NCBI RefSeq assembly: GCF_001458315.1
Contig: NZ_CYRX01000031.1
Coordinates: 310,001 to 374,000, forward strand
Origin: Thalassobacter stenotrophicus
GTDB lineage: Bacteria; Pseudomonadota; Alphaproteobacteria; Rhodobacterales; Rhodobacteraceae
DNA: 64,000 nucleotides
Direction: 5' to 3'
The notes under the pieces are model-generated. The model had not been told where the DNA came from. It ran no database searches and worked only from the letters and a program-made list of their open reading frames with translations. Both the position numbers and the translations under genes were made by a program. Positions 17,495 through 25,846 of this stretch are shown here, piece by piece (position 1 is the stretch's first letter; each line of letters starts with the position of its first letter).

Positions 17495-18121
17495 ATGACC
17501 AAACTCTATTGCTTCGGCGAAAGCGGCAACGCGTACAAAGCGGCGTTGACCCTCACACTGGCCGAAGTTGACTGGACCCCAGTCCATGTTGATTTTTTCA
17601 ACGGCGGCAGCCGCACACCTGAATTTCGCGCGATCAACCCCATGGGTGAGGTCCCCGTTCTGCTGGACGGCGATCAAACCATCACCCAATCCGGCGCGAT
17701 CCAAACCTATGTCACCGAAAAAACGGGCAAGCTGATGCCCGCGTCGTCAGAAGACAAACGTGAAGTGCTGCGTTGGCTCCTGTGGGACAATCACAAACTG
17801 TCCGGTCAGGCCGGGATGACCCGTTTCTTGATGAATTTCCTGCCCCCCGAAAAACGCCCCCAAGAAGTGATCGGCTTTATGCAGGGGCGTCTCAAGGCGA
17901 CTTATGGCGTCTTGAATGACCACCTAGAGGGGCGCAATTGGATCGTTGGCGATCAAATTACCATCGCCGACACTGCCTGCTGTGGTTATCTTTTCTACGA
18001 GGAACCCTTTGGGTTTGACCGCACAGAATGGTCCAATATTGACGCTTGGCTGGACCGGATCGCGGCCACGCCGGGCTGGAAACATCCCTACGACTTGATG
18101 CAACGCGCCTTCGGTGCATAA
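17495..18121 (+). CDS. Glutathione S-transferase family protein
   Basis: A 208-residue GST: thioredoxin-like N-domain MTKLYCFGESGNAYKAALTLTLAEVDWTPVHVDFFNGGSRTPEFRAINPMGEVPVLLDGD with the cis-Pro GEVPVL and ITQSGAI (glutathione gamma-glutamyl binding), then an all-helical C-domain ending WIVGDQITIADTACCGYLF, the N-capping box motif. It probably conjugates or reduces an electrophile; the substrate is unknown. The start is supported by GGGAGG eight bases upstream. Located inside the beta-oxidation island, it may detoxify a product of that pathway, but this is only contextual. Confidence 0.9.
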   Translation: MTKLYCFGESGNAYKAALTLTLAEVDWTPVHVDFFNGGSRTPEFRAINPMGEVPVLLDGDQTITQSGAIQTYVTEKTGKLMPASSEDKREVLRWLLWDNHKLSGQAGMTRFLMNFLPPEKRPQEVIGFMQGRLKATYGVLNDHLEGRNWIVGDQITIADTACCGYLFYEEPFGFDRTEWSNIDAWLDRIAATPGWKHPYDLMQRAFGA

Positions 18122-18160
18122 CGGGCAACGCCCAAACACTTCGACACTCACCTAATTACC

Positions 18161-18190
18161 CTGCGCGGCAGTTTCGCCGCGCAGCCTTTT
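18161..18190 (+). terminator. Rho-independent terminator after the GST gene
   Basis: Perfect 9-bp stem CTGCGCGGC / GCCGCGCAG, loop of six, followed within two bases by TTTT. It separates the merR-dehydrogenase-GST unit from the thiolase promoter. Confidence 0.75.
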
Positions 18191-18528
18191 GGTATGCATG
18201 GCGGCGCGCCCAGTTTTGATCGCCACAAACCGAGATTTTTCCGCGCCTCTGCAATGCCGTGCGGACCAATAGACCGCGCATGCAATATCTATCCACGTGA
18301 CTGGCCCAAGCCTGCGCGCAAACCGACCTTACGTTCACGTAAAAAACGCTACGTCATGCGGGCCGCGCCCCCTCGCATTGCCGGCAATGACTTGCCAAAC
18401 TTCTAACCAACGGGCGCAAGCCTGCACCTAAACCACTGGCGTGCTATATCTATGAGGCACGCAAACAAAGATGTCGCCTCGGACACACACACCAAGGCCG
18501 CCCCCAAACGTTGCAAAGGACCGCAACC
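18191..18528. other. Promoter region of the thiolase-FadB operon
   Basis: About 340 bp with no supported gene. It contains the palindrome at 18329-18342 and a leader of nearly 190 bp before the thiolase start. An ORF from 18194 has no ribosome site and unusual composition and was not accepted. Confidence 0.5.
18329..18342. promoter_or_regulatory. Palindromic operator TTACGT-N2-ACGTAA
   Basis: Perfect 6-2-6 palindrome (TTACGTTCACGTAA) with the same arms as the site before the second merR gene and only a different central dinucleotide. It lies about 187 bp upstream of the thiolase start, linking this operon to the MerR regulator. Confidence 0.75.
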
Positions 18529-19740
18529 ATGTCTGACGCTTATATCTACGACACCGTGCGCACACCGCGCGGCAAGGGCCGCAAGGACGGCAGCCTGCAC
18601 GAAGTCACCGCCGTGCGGCTTTCCACCAATGTTCTGAACGCCTTGCGCGAACGTAACGGGCTAGAAGGCCACGCGGTTGAAGACGTGATCTGGGGCAATG
18701 CCACCCAAGTGATGGAACAGGGCGGCTGCTTGGCGCGGACCGCCGTGTTGGCCTCTGATCTGGATGAACGCATCCCAGGGCTCAGCATTAACCGTTTCTG
18801 TGCCTCTGGCATGGAGGCCGTTAACCTTGCGGCCAACCAAATCCGCGGCGGCGCAGGTGATGCCTATATCGCGGGCGGTGTTGAGTGCATGAGCCGCGTC
18901 GCGATGGGCTCGGACGGGGCGGCGATTGCCGTCGATCCTTCAGTCGCGATGGACCAATACTTCGTCCCCCAAGGGATTTCGGCAGATATCATCGCCACCG
19001 AATACGGCATCACCCGTGAACAAGCCGACCACCTTGCCGTGACCAGCCAACAGCGTGCCAAGGCCGCGTGGGACGACAACCGTTTTGCCAAATCAGTCGT
19101 GCCAGTGCGCGATCAAAACGGCCTCACGATCCTTGATCACGATGAATACATGCGCCCGCAGACCGATATGCAATCGCTCGGCAGCCTGAACCCCGCGTTC
19201 CAAGCCATGGGTGAGGTCATGCCCGGTTTCGACAAAATCGCGCTGATGAAATACCCCCATCTGGAGCGGATCAACCACATCCACCACGCGGGCAACAGCT
19301 CGGGCATTGTGGATGGTGCTGCGGGCGTTTTGGTCGGCTCCAAAGCCTTTGGTGAGGCGCACGGCCTCAAACCCCGCGCGGTCATTCGCGCAACGGCCAA
19401 AATTGGGCTGGACCCGACGATCATGCTGACCGGGCCGGTCCCGGTGACGGAACACATCCTCAAAACCTCGGGCATGAATATCGCCGACATCGATCTGTTC
19501 GAAGTGAATGAGGCGTTCTCCTCTGTGGTGTTGCGGTTCATGCAAGCGTTTGACGTGGACCATGACCGTGTGAACGTGAACGGCGGGGCCATTGCGATGG
19601 GTCACCCCCTTGGGGCCACCGGCGCCATTATCATTGGCACGCTTCTGGATGAGCTAGAGCGCAGCGGCAAAAGCACCGGCCTTGCCACTCTTTGCGTGGC
19701 CTCTGGCATGGGTGCTGCCACCATTATTGAGCGTATCTAA
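18529..19740 (+). CDS. fadA: Acetyl-CoA C-acyltransferase (beta-ketothiolase)
   Basis: A 403-residue thiolase. The nucleophile Cys91 is in NRFCASGMEAVNLAANQI, His359 in NGGAIAMGHPLGATGA and the second Cys389 in CVASGMG; all three catalytic residues are intact. It cleaves 3-ketoacyl-CoA to acetyl-CoA and a shortened acyl-CoA, the last step of beta-oxidation. The start ATG follows AAAGGA. It is followed by the FadB-like gene, as in fadA/fadB operons, so the degradative role is favoured over acetoacetyl-CoA synthesis. Probably controlled by the MerR site upstream. Confidence 0.93.
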   Translation: MSDAYIYDTVRTPRGKGRKDGSLHEVTAVRLSTNVLNALRERNGLEGHAVEDVIWGNATQVMEQGGCLARTAVLASDLDERIPGLSINRFCASGMEAVNLAANQIRGGAGDAYIAGGVECMSRVAMGSDGAAIAVDPSVAMDQYFVPQGISADIIATEYGITREQADHLAVTSQQRAKAAWDDNRFAKSVVPVRDQNGLTILDHDEYMRPQTDMQSLGSLNPAFQAMGEVMPGFDKIALMKYPHLERINHIHHAGNSSGIVDGAAGVLVGSKAFGEAHGLKPRAVIRATAKIGLDPTIMLTGPVPVTEHILKTSGMNIADIDLFEVNEAFSSVVLRFMQAFDVDHDRVNVNGGAIAMGHPLGATGAIIIGTLLDELERSGKSTGLATLCVASGMGAATIIERI

Positions 19741-19806
19741 TGCCGCGCGACCTTCCCACTATGACATCCCGCGCAGCCCCTGCGTCGTTTGCCAAAGGAT
19801 CTGTAA

Positions 19807-22005
19807 ATGACTGACTTTACCATGAAAACGGACGCTGACGGCGTGGCCACAATCACGTGGGATACCCTCGGTAAGTCCATGAATGTGATGAACCAACAGG
19901 GTTATCTAGACCTTGATGCGTTGATCGATCAGGCGTTGGCCGATGACGCGGTTAAGGGCGTCATCATCACCTCGGGCAAGCCCGGCTCGTTTGCGGGCGG
20001 CATGGACCTGAACATCATTGCGACCATGAAGGAAGCCGCGGGCGACGACCCCGCGCGCGGCCTTATGGACGGGTTGATGGCCTGCCACCGTATCCTGCGC
20101 AAAATTGAGCGCGCAGGCCAAGACCCCAAGACAAACAAAGGCGGCAAGCCGATTGCCTGCTGTCTGCCCGGCACAGCGCTTGGCATTGGGCTGGAAATCC
20201 CGCTGGCATGCCACCGCATTTTTGCCGCCGACAATCCAAAGGCCAAAATCGGACTGCCCGAAATCATGGTCGGCATCTTTCCCGGCATGGGCGGCACCAC
20301 CCGGTTGGTGCGCAAAATGGGTGCCATGGCCGCCTCGCCCTTCCTGCTGGAGGGTAAGCTGAGCGATCCGAAAAAGGCCAAAGCGGCGGGCATCGTGGAT
20401 GAGGTCGTCGCCCCCGACGAGCTGCATGCGAAGGCCAAAGAGTGGGTCCTATCCAGCCCAAAGATCACCAAACCATGGGATGAAAAGGGCTACAAAATGC
20501 CCGGTGGTGCCCCCTATCACCCGGCGGGTTTCATGACGTTTGTTGGCGCCTCCGCTATGGTGAACGGCAAAACACAAGGCGTCTACCCTGCGGCCAAGGC
20601 GCTTCTGTCTGCCGTATACGAAGGCGCAATGGTGGATTTCGACACTGCCCTTCGGATTGAAGCACGCTGGTTCACCAATGTGCTGATGAACCCCTCCTCC
20701 TCTGCGATGATCCGGTCGTTGTTCATCAACAAAGAGGCCCTGGAAAAAGGCGCGGTCCGCCCAGAGGTTGAGGATCAAAAGGTCCGCAAACTGGGTGTGA
20801 TTGGTGCGGGCATGATGGGGGCTGGCATCGCACTTGTGTCTGCGCAGGCAGGCATCGAGGTGGTGCTGATTGATGCCGCCCAAGACGCCGCCGACCGCGG
20901 CAAGGCCTATAGCGAGACCTACCTCGACAAGGGTATGAAGCGCGGCAAAGTCACGGCCGAGAAAAAGGCCGCCGTACTGGCACAAATCACCGCCACGACG
21001 GATTACGCCGCGCTGGCGGGCTGTGATCTGGTGGTGGAGGCCGTGTTTGAGGATCCGACCGTCAAGGCCGAGGTCACCGCCAAGGTTGAAGCCGCCGTTG
21101 GGCCCGATTGTATCTTTGCGACCAACACATCGACCCTGCCAATCAGCCAGTTGGCCAAGGCCAGCGGTGCGCCCGAGCAGTTCATCGGCATCCACTTCTT
21201 CTCACCCGTGGAAAAGATGCTCTTGGTCGAAATCATCAAGGGCAAAGCCACCGGCGACCGTGCTGTGGCCAAGGCGCTCGATTATTTGCGCCAAATCCGC
21301 AAGACACCCATTGTCGTGAATGACGCGCGGTTCTTCTATGCCAACCGCTGTATCATCCCCTACATCAACGAGGGCCTGCGCATGGTGGCCGAGGGCGTCG
21401 CCCCTGCCCTGATTGAGAACGCAGCCAAACTGATCGGAATGCCATTGGGGCCGCTGCAATTGGTGGATGAAACCTCGATCGATCTGGGCGTCAAAATCGC
21501 CAAGGCGACCCGGGCCGCGATGGGTGATGCCTATCCTGATGGGGCCGTGGATGAGGTCTTGTTCTGGATGGCGGATGAAGGCCGCTTGGGCCGCAAATCC
21601 AACGCGGGCTTCTACAGCTACGACGCCAAGGGCAAGCGCGGCGGACTTTGGGAAGGGCTTGGCCCGAAATTCCCCCTCGCAGAGGCGCAACCAGATGTCA
21701 CCGAAGTCCAGCACCGCCTGTTGTTCGCCCAAGTTCTAGAGGCCGTGCGCGCCCTGGAGGAAGGTGTCTTGATGGACATCCGCGAAGGCGATGTCGGCGC
21801 GATCCTCGGCTGGGGCTTTGCGCCGTGGTCCGGTGGACCGTTCTCATGGCTCGACATGGTTGGCACGCCGTGGGCCGCAGACACCTGTGACCGCCTGACC
21901 GAAACCTATGGCCCCCGGTTCACAACGCCTGCCCTGCTGCAAGAGATGGCCGACAAAGGCCAAAGCTTTTATCACCGGTTTGGCGGCGAAAAATCCGCAG
22001 CCTAA
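19807..22005 (+). CDS. fadB: FadB-like bifunctional enoyl-CoA hydratase / 3-hydroxyacyl-CoA dehydrogenase
   Basis: A 732-residue fusion. Residues 1-200 are a crotonase domain with oxyanion loop FAGGMD (62-67) and the two expected catalytic acids Glu130 (GIGLEIPLACH) and Glu152 (LPEIMVGIFPGMGGT). After a linker, the Rossmann motif GVIGAGMMGAGIA (about 330-342) and IGIHFFSPVEKM with His463 mark the NAD-dependent dehydrogenase, followed by the C-terminal HCDH repeats (RFFYANRCIIPYINEGLRM). It hydrates enoyl-CoA and oxidises the 3-hydroxyacyl-CoA; the thiolase made by the upstream gene completes the cycle. Start preceded by AAAGGA. Confidence 0.95.
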   Translation: MTDFTMKTDADGVATITWDTLGKSMNVMNQQGYLDLDALIDQALADDAVKGVIITSGKPGSFAGGMDLNIIATMKEAAGDDPARGLMDGLMACHRILRKIERAGQDPKTNKGGKPIACCLPGTALGIGLEIPLACHRIFAADNPKAKIGLPEIMVGIFPGMGGTTRLVRKMGAMAASPFLLEGKLSDPKKAKAAGIVDEVVAPDELHAKAKEWVLSSPKITKPWDEKGYKMPGGAPYHPAGFMTFVGASAMVNGKTQGVYPAAKALLSAVYEGAMVDFDTALRIEARWFTNVLMNPSSSAMIRSLFINKEALEKGAVRPEVEDQKVRKLGVIGAGMMGAGIALVSAQAGIEVVLIDAAQDAADRGKAYSETYLDKGMKRGKVTAEKKAAVLAQITATTDYAALAGCDLVVEAVFEDPTVKAEVTAKVEAAVGPDCIFATNTSTLPISQLAKASGAPEQFIGIHFFSPVEKMLLVEIIKGKATGDRAVAKALDYLRQIRKTPIVVNDARFFYANRCIIPYINEGLRMVAEGVAPALIENAAKLIGMPLGPLQLVDETSIDLGVKIAKATRAAMGDAYPDGAVDEVLFWMADEGRLGRKSNAGFYSYDAKGKRGGLWEGLGPKFPLAEAQPDVTEVQHRLLFAQVLEAVRALEEGVLMDIREGDVGAILGWGFAPWSGGPFSWLDMVGTPWAADTCDRLTETYGPRFTTPALLQEMADKGQSFYHRFGGEKSAA

Positions 22006-22021
22006 CCTGCACATGACCATG

Positions 22022-22047
22022 GCGGGGCGCGTAACGGCGCGCTCCGC
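22022..22047. terminator. Hairpin between convergent genes
   Basis: A 10-bp stem GCGGGGCGCG / CGCGCTCCGC (one G-U pair) with loop TAACGG in the 47-bp gap between the FadB-like gene and the DMT permease. Probably a shared terminator, though no T-run is present. Confidence 0.5.
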
Positions 22048-22052
22048 AACAC

Positions 22053-22997
22053 TCAGCTATTTGGGGACACGGCCTGTGCGTTAGCCTCGGCTTCAGGCGC
22101 GGTTCGGCTGCGCAGCGCGATAATCACGCCCCCGGCCGCGATCATCGCAATCCCGATCAGCCCGACCCAGCCCAACACCTCACCCCAGACGAGCCAGCCG
22201 AACAGGGCCGAAAACCCCAACAGCGCGTATTCAAACACGCCCACGTAGGACGCTTCGGCCAACTGATAGGCCCGCGTCAGGAACATCACCGCGACCAGCG
22301 ATCCCGCCGCCTGCACCCAGAGCCAGAACCACACCTCAACCGTGGGCCAAACCCAGCCGCGCATCACGAACCCGTCCGCGCCCGCAGGGGCCTCTGGCCC
22401 CACAAGACCCACGACGATCACGCCGACCAAGCCCCACAGCCACATCGCGGTAAACCCCGCGAGCGTCATCTCAAGGCTGCCCTCCTCGGGGCACCATTCC
22501 CGCGTCGAAATCATCGCAATCGCATAGAAGGCACCCGCCAGAACCGGCACGAAAGTCAGCGGCCCCACGGTCGCGGGATCGGGCGACAACACGGCCAAAA
22601 TACCCACAAACCCCAACCCAACGGCCAGCACCCGCCAGACCCCGATACGCAGTCCGAAAAACACCACGGAGAAAATCAGAACCCAAATGGGCGACGTGAA
22701 CAGCCCCGCCGCCGCCTGCGCGACGGGCATGAACGCCAAGGCCCCAAAGTAAATCATCATTGCGGAGGATAAAAACACCGACCGAAACACCATTCCCCGC
22801 CAAGAAACGACCCGCAATGGCGTGCCCCGCCAGACCACATAGGCCAGCGCCAAGCCCCACATCATCACTGATCGGATCAGGTGAAATGTCCAAAGGCTGC
22901 TGTCCGCCGCGATCACGCGAAGGAATTGATCGATCACGGAAATGATCGCCATACCGGTCAAGATTGCACCTGCCGCCGCAAGGGGTCTGTTTTGCAT
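22053..22997 (-). CDS. DMT-superfamily (EamA) permease
   Basis: A 314-residue ten-helix membrane protein with the EamA two-repeat plan; the second half starts around VGPLTFVPVLAGAFYAIAMISTREW. The start MQNRPLAAAG is chosen because GGAAAG lies seven bases upstream, better than the ATG five codons earlier. It is divergent from the acyl-CoA ligase gene, with only 73 bp between starts, so their promoters overlap. Substrate unknown. The C-terminal tail is rich in Ala and ends in the cytoplasm. Confidence 0.85.
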   Translation of the reverse strand: MQNRPLAAAGAILTGMAIISVIDQFLRVIAADSSLWTFHLIRSVMMWGLALAYVVWRGTPLRVVSWRGMVFRSVFLSSAMMIYFGALAFMPVAQAAAGLFTSPIWVLIFSVVFFGLRIGVWRVLAVGLGFVGILAVLSPDPATVGPLTFVPVLAGAFYAIAMISTREWCPEEGSLEMTLAGFTAMWLWGLVGVIVVGLVGPEAPAGADGFVMRGWVWPTVEVWFWLWVQAAGSLVAVMFLTRAYQLAEASYVGVFEYALLGFSALFGWLVWGEVLGWVGLIGIAMIAAGGVIIALRSRTAPEAEANAQAVSPNS

Positions 22998-23070
22998 GAA
23001 GGCTCTTTCCATTTGCGCGTCTCACGATCACTATGGCGAGCGAATAAGCAGACGCAAGGGAGGGCGCGCT

Positions 23071-24696
23071 ATGGGCTGGATGAAAGACGAAACAGGCCTT
23101 GAGAAATGTGATGCAAATCACGTCGCTTTGACGCCCCTGTCGCACCTAAACCGGGCTGCCCAAATCTGGCCTGAGCGGGAGGCGGTTGTTTATGGAAATA
23201 TCCGTCGCACCTATGCCGAATACCATGCGCGCGTAAGCCGCTTGGCCTCGGCCCTGACGCGCGCTGGCGTTGAACCCGGCGATGTGGTCGCAACCCTTCT
23301 GCCCAACCTGCCTGCTCAGGCCGAGGCGCATTTTGGCGTGCCCGCCTGCGGCGCGGTACTAAACACGATCAACACCCGCCTAGAGGTCGATACAGTCGCC
23401 TATATCTTTGACCACGGTGAGGCCAAGATCGTGCTGGTCGACCCCCAGTTCCTGCCGGTGGCTGCCGCCGCATGCGAACAGATGGAAGGCACGCCCCCAC
23501 GGTTGATCGAGGTTGCCGATAATGTAGCTGGTGTTCACGCCAGCGGTCTGCACATGACCTATGAGGATTTCCTCCAAACCGGTGACCCCGATGCGCCGTG
23601 GCTCATGCCCAAAGATGAGTGGGAGAGCATCGCGCTCAACTACACCTCAGGCACGACGGGGCGACCCAAGGGCGTCGTGTATCACCACCGGGGCGCTTAT
23701 CTGATGACGATGGGCACCGTGATTTCGTGGCGGATGACCCTGCATCCAAGGTTCTTGGCGATTGTGCCGCTGTTTCACTGCAACGGCTGGTGCCACACCT
23801 GGATGATGCCCGTTTTGGGCGGCACCGTGCACTGCTGCCGCGACATCACCGCCGAGGCGATTTATGACGCCATCGCAGGCGGCGTGACCCACTTTGGCGG
23901 CGCACCCATCGTGTTGAACATGATCGTGAATGCCCCCGAGGCCACGCGCAAAGCCTTTGACCACACGGTCGAGGTCTTTACCGCTGGCGCCCCGCCTGCG
24001 CCCGCGACCCTTTCGGCGATTGGCAAGTTGGGCTTTAATATCACCCAAGTTTACGGCCTGACCGAAACCTATGGCCACGTGACCGAATGCTTGTGGAAAG
24101 ACGATTGGAACGCTCTGCCTGCTGACGAACAAGCTGCGATCAAAGCCCGTCAGGGCGTGATCTTCCCGATGATGGAGGACATCACGGTACTAGACGCCGA
24201 GGGCCAGCCGATCGCCCAGGATGCAACCGCACAGGGTGAGATTGCCATTCGCGGCAACTCGGTCATGAAAGGCTACCTCAAGAACCCAGAAGCCACCCAA
24301 GAGGCCTTCAAGGGCGGCTATTTCCACACCGGTGACATCGCGATCCAACATCCCGACGGCTACGTCCAAATCGCAGATCGTGCCAAGGATATCATCATCT
24401 CAGGCGGTGAGAATATTTCATCGGTTGAGGTCGAAGGCGCCTTGATGGGTCACCCAGCGGTGATGCTCTGCGCGGTGGTTGCCAAGCCTGATGACAAATG
24501 GGGCGAAGTGCCCTGCGCCTTTGTGGAACTCAAGGACGGCGTCACCGCGACCGAGGCTGAGATCATCGCCTTCGCCCGGGAACGACTGGCCGGTTACAAG
24601 TCACCCAAGGCCGTGGTCTTTGGTGAACTGCCCAAAACCTCCACCGGGAAAATCCAAAAGTTTGAACTGCGCCAACGCTTGCGCCAATCGGCGTAG
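23071..24696 (+). CDS. AMP-forming acyl-CoA ligase (medium/long-chain acyl-CoA synthetase)
   Basis: A 541-residue ANL-family enzyme. Motifs: P-loop YTSGTTGRPKGVVYHH (about 191-206), VYGLTETYGH (A5), YFHTGDIAI (A7), DRAKDIIISGGENISSVEVE (A8) and the C-terminal lysine motif LPKTSTGKIQK (A10). It activates a carboxylic acid with ATP to an acyl-CoA, feeding the beta-oxidation genes beside it. The start follows GGAGGGCG. Homologues of this subgroup include AlkK-type medium-chain ligases and the DMSP enzyme DmdB, so the native acid is uncertain. The frame extends upstream over the divergent promoter, but that part is not coding. Confidence 0.93.
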   Translation: MGWMKDETGLEKCDANHVALTPLSHLNRAAQIWPEREAVVYGNIRRTYAEYHARVSRLASALTRAGVEPGDVVATLLPNLPAQAEAHFGVPACGAVLNTINTRLEVDTVAYIFDHGEAKIVLVDPQFLPVAAAACEQMEGTPPRLIEVADNVAGVHASGLHMTYEDFLQTGDPDAPWLMPKDEWESIALNYTSGTTGRPKGVVYHHRGAYLMTMGTVISWRMTLHPRFLAIVPLFHCNGWCHTWMMPVLGGTVHCCRDITAEAIYDAIAGGVTHFGGAPIVLNMIVNAPEATRKAFDHTVEVFTAGAPPAPATLSAIGKLGFNITQVYGLTETYGHVTECLWKDDWNALPADEQAAIKARQGVIFPMMEDITVLDAEGQPIAQDATAQGEIAIRGNSVMKGYLKNPEATQEAFKGGYFHTGDIAIQHPDGYVQIADRAKDIIISGGENISSVEVEGALMGHPAVMLCAVVAKPDDKWGEVPCAFVELKDGVTATEAEIIAFARERLAGYKSPKAVVFGELPKTSTGKIQKFELRQRLRQSA

Positions 24697-24707
24697 CGTT
24701 TGGCCCA

Positions 24708-24747
24708 GTGGCAGGGTCAGCGGCGGACCGCCGCATGGCCCTGCCAC
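24708..24747 (+). terminator. Two-tier hairpin after the acyl-CoA ligase gene
   Basis: Outer stem GTGGCAGGG / CCCTGCCAC and inner stem GCGGCGG / CCGCCGC form a long hairpin 12 bp after the stop. No T-tract. Likely an mRNA 3' end or Rho-dependent stop. Confidence 0.5.
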
Positions 24748-24829
24748 GGCCCCAAACCGCGCCTGGTGATCTTGCCGAGGCCCCCGGATACCCCTACTCT
24801 AATCACGAAAGAACAGGGGCCACCGCGCA

Positions 24830-25843
24830 GTGACCGCACTTAAGGACATCGCAAAAATTGAAACCACGGGCCTGTGGCGCGCCGATGAGGACGCCCAGAG
24901 GATCGAGGTCTTTGTGTCCGTGGGTGATGGCAGCCTGATCATCACCGACATATCCAATACCGCGCTGTCCCATTGGGCCTTAGCGGCCGTACACAGGCGC
25001 AATCCCGGGAAACGGCCCGCAATCTATGCGCCCGGCCGCGACACGCCCGAAGAGCTAGAGATCGAAGACGCCACGATGATCGACGCGATTGAGCGCATTC
25101 GCACGGCCATTGATCGCACCCGCCCCCATCCCGGTCGCCTACGTGTGCTGAGCCTTTTGGCGATCACCGTCACATTGCTGGCGTTGGCGCTGTTTTGGGT
25201 GCCAAAGGCCCTACGCGATCACACGCTTTCTGTTCTGCCTGGCCCACAGCAGGTGGCAATTGGCCAGAGTATGTTGTCGCGCATCACGACCCTCACGGGT
25301 CCGGCCTGTTCCGACCCCCAAGGCCTAGAAGCGCTGCGCGTGCTCAACGCCCGGGTCCTGCCGCAGACGCGCGCGCGGATCGTCGTCTTGCCCAACCTGC
25401 CCAAGCCGACGATGCACCTGCCCGGCGGCCACATCATTGTCTCAGCGGATCTGTTGGATCCCGGCTCCGCGGCGGAGGCTGTTGCAGGCCATATCCTGAC
25501 CGCGTCCCTGCGCGCAGATCTGTATGACACGCTGAGCGAATATCTCACCTTCGCGGGCTTTCGTGAAACGTTTCGGCTCCTCACCAGCGGTGAAACTAAC
25601 CCCGAAACGCTGCGCCGCTACGTTGACCTAAAGCTGACGCGCCCCGCGACGGAGGTTGACGATAGCCACCTGCTCGACGCTTTCTCAGCGCGGTCCCTAC
25701 CGGTGGCGCCCTACGCACGCAGCCTGCCCCGCGATGGTCCCCAAGCCGCGCGCCTCGTCGCAGCCGACCCCTTTGCCAACCAGCCTGCGCCAGAGGTGTT
25801 ATCGGACACGGATTGGTTAACGCTCGCGAATATCTGTCAGTGA
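24830..25843 (+). CDS. Membrane protein with a degenerate M48-like peptidase domain
   Basis: A 337-residue protein starting at GTG after AGGGG. Residues 1-95 are cytoplasmic and mixed alpha/beta (RIEVFVSVGDGSLIITDIS); a single membrane helix follows (LRVLSLLAITVTLLALALFWVP, about 105-126). The periplasmic part contains RIVVLPNLPKPTMHLPGGHIIVSADLLDPGSAAEAVAGHILTASLR, the layout of M48 (BepA/HtpX-like) peptidases just before the zinc site, but the expected HExxH is replaced by GHILTASLR. It is therefore probably not a zinc protease. The pattern seems conserved in Rhodobacteraceae, from memory. It is convergent, 3 bp apart, with the next gene. Confidence 0.65.
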   Translation: MTALKDIAKIETTGLWRADEDAQRIEVFVSVGDGSLIITDISNTALSHWALAAVHRRNPGKRPAIYAPGRDTPEELEIEDATMIDAIERIRTAIDRTRPHPGRLRVLSLLAITVTLLALALFWVPKALRDHTLSVLPGPQQVAIGQSMLSRITTLTGPACSDPQGLEALRVLNARVLPQTRARIVVLPNLPKPTMHLPGGHIIVSADLLDPGSAAEAVAGHILTASLRADLYDTLSEYLTFAGFRETFRLLTSGETNPETLRRYVDLKLTRPATEVDDSHLLDAFSARSLPVAPYARSLPRDGPQAARLVAADPFANQPAPEVLSDTDWLTLANICQ

Positions 25844-25846
25844 CCT

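Noticed and set aside
18194-18406. 70-codon frame in the thiolase promoter
   Set aside because: Covers the operator palindrome and has no Shine-Dalgarno; composition unlike neighbours.
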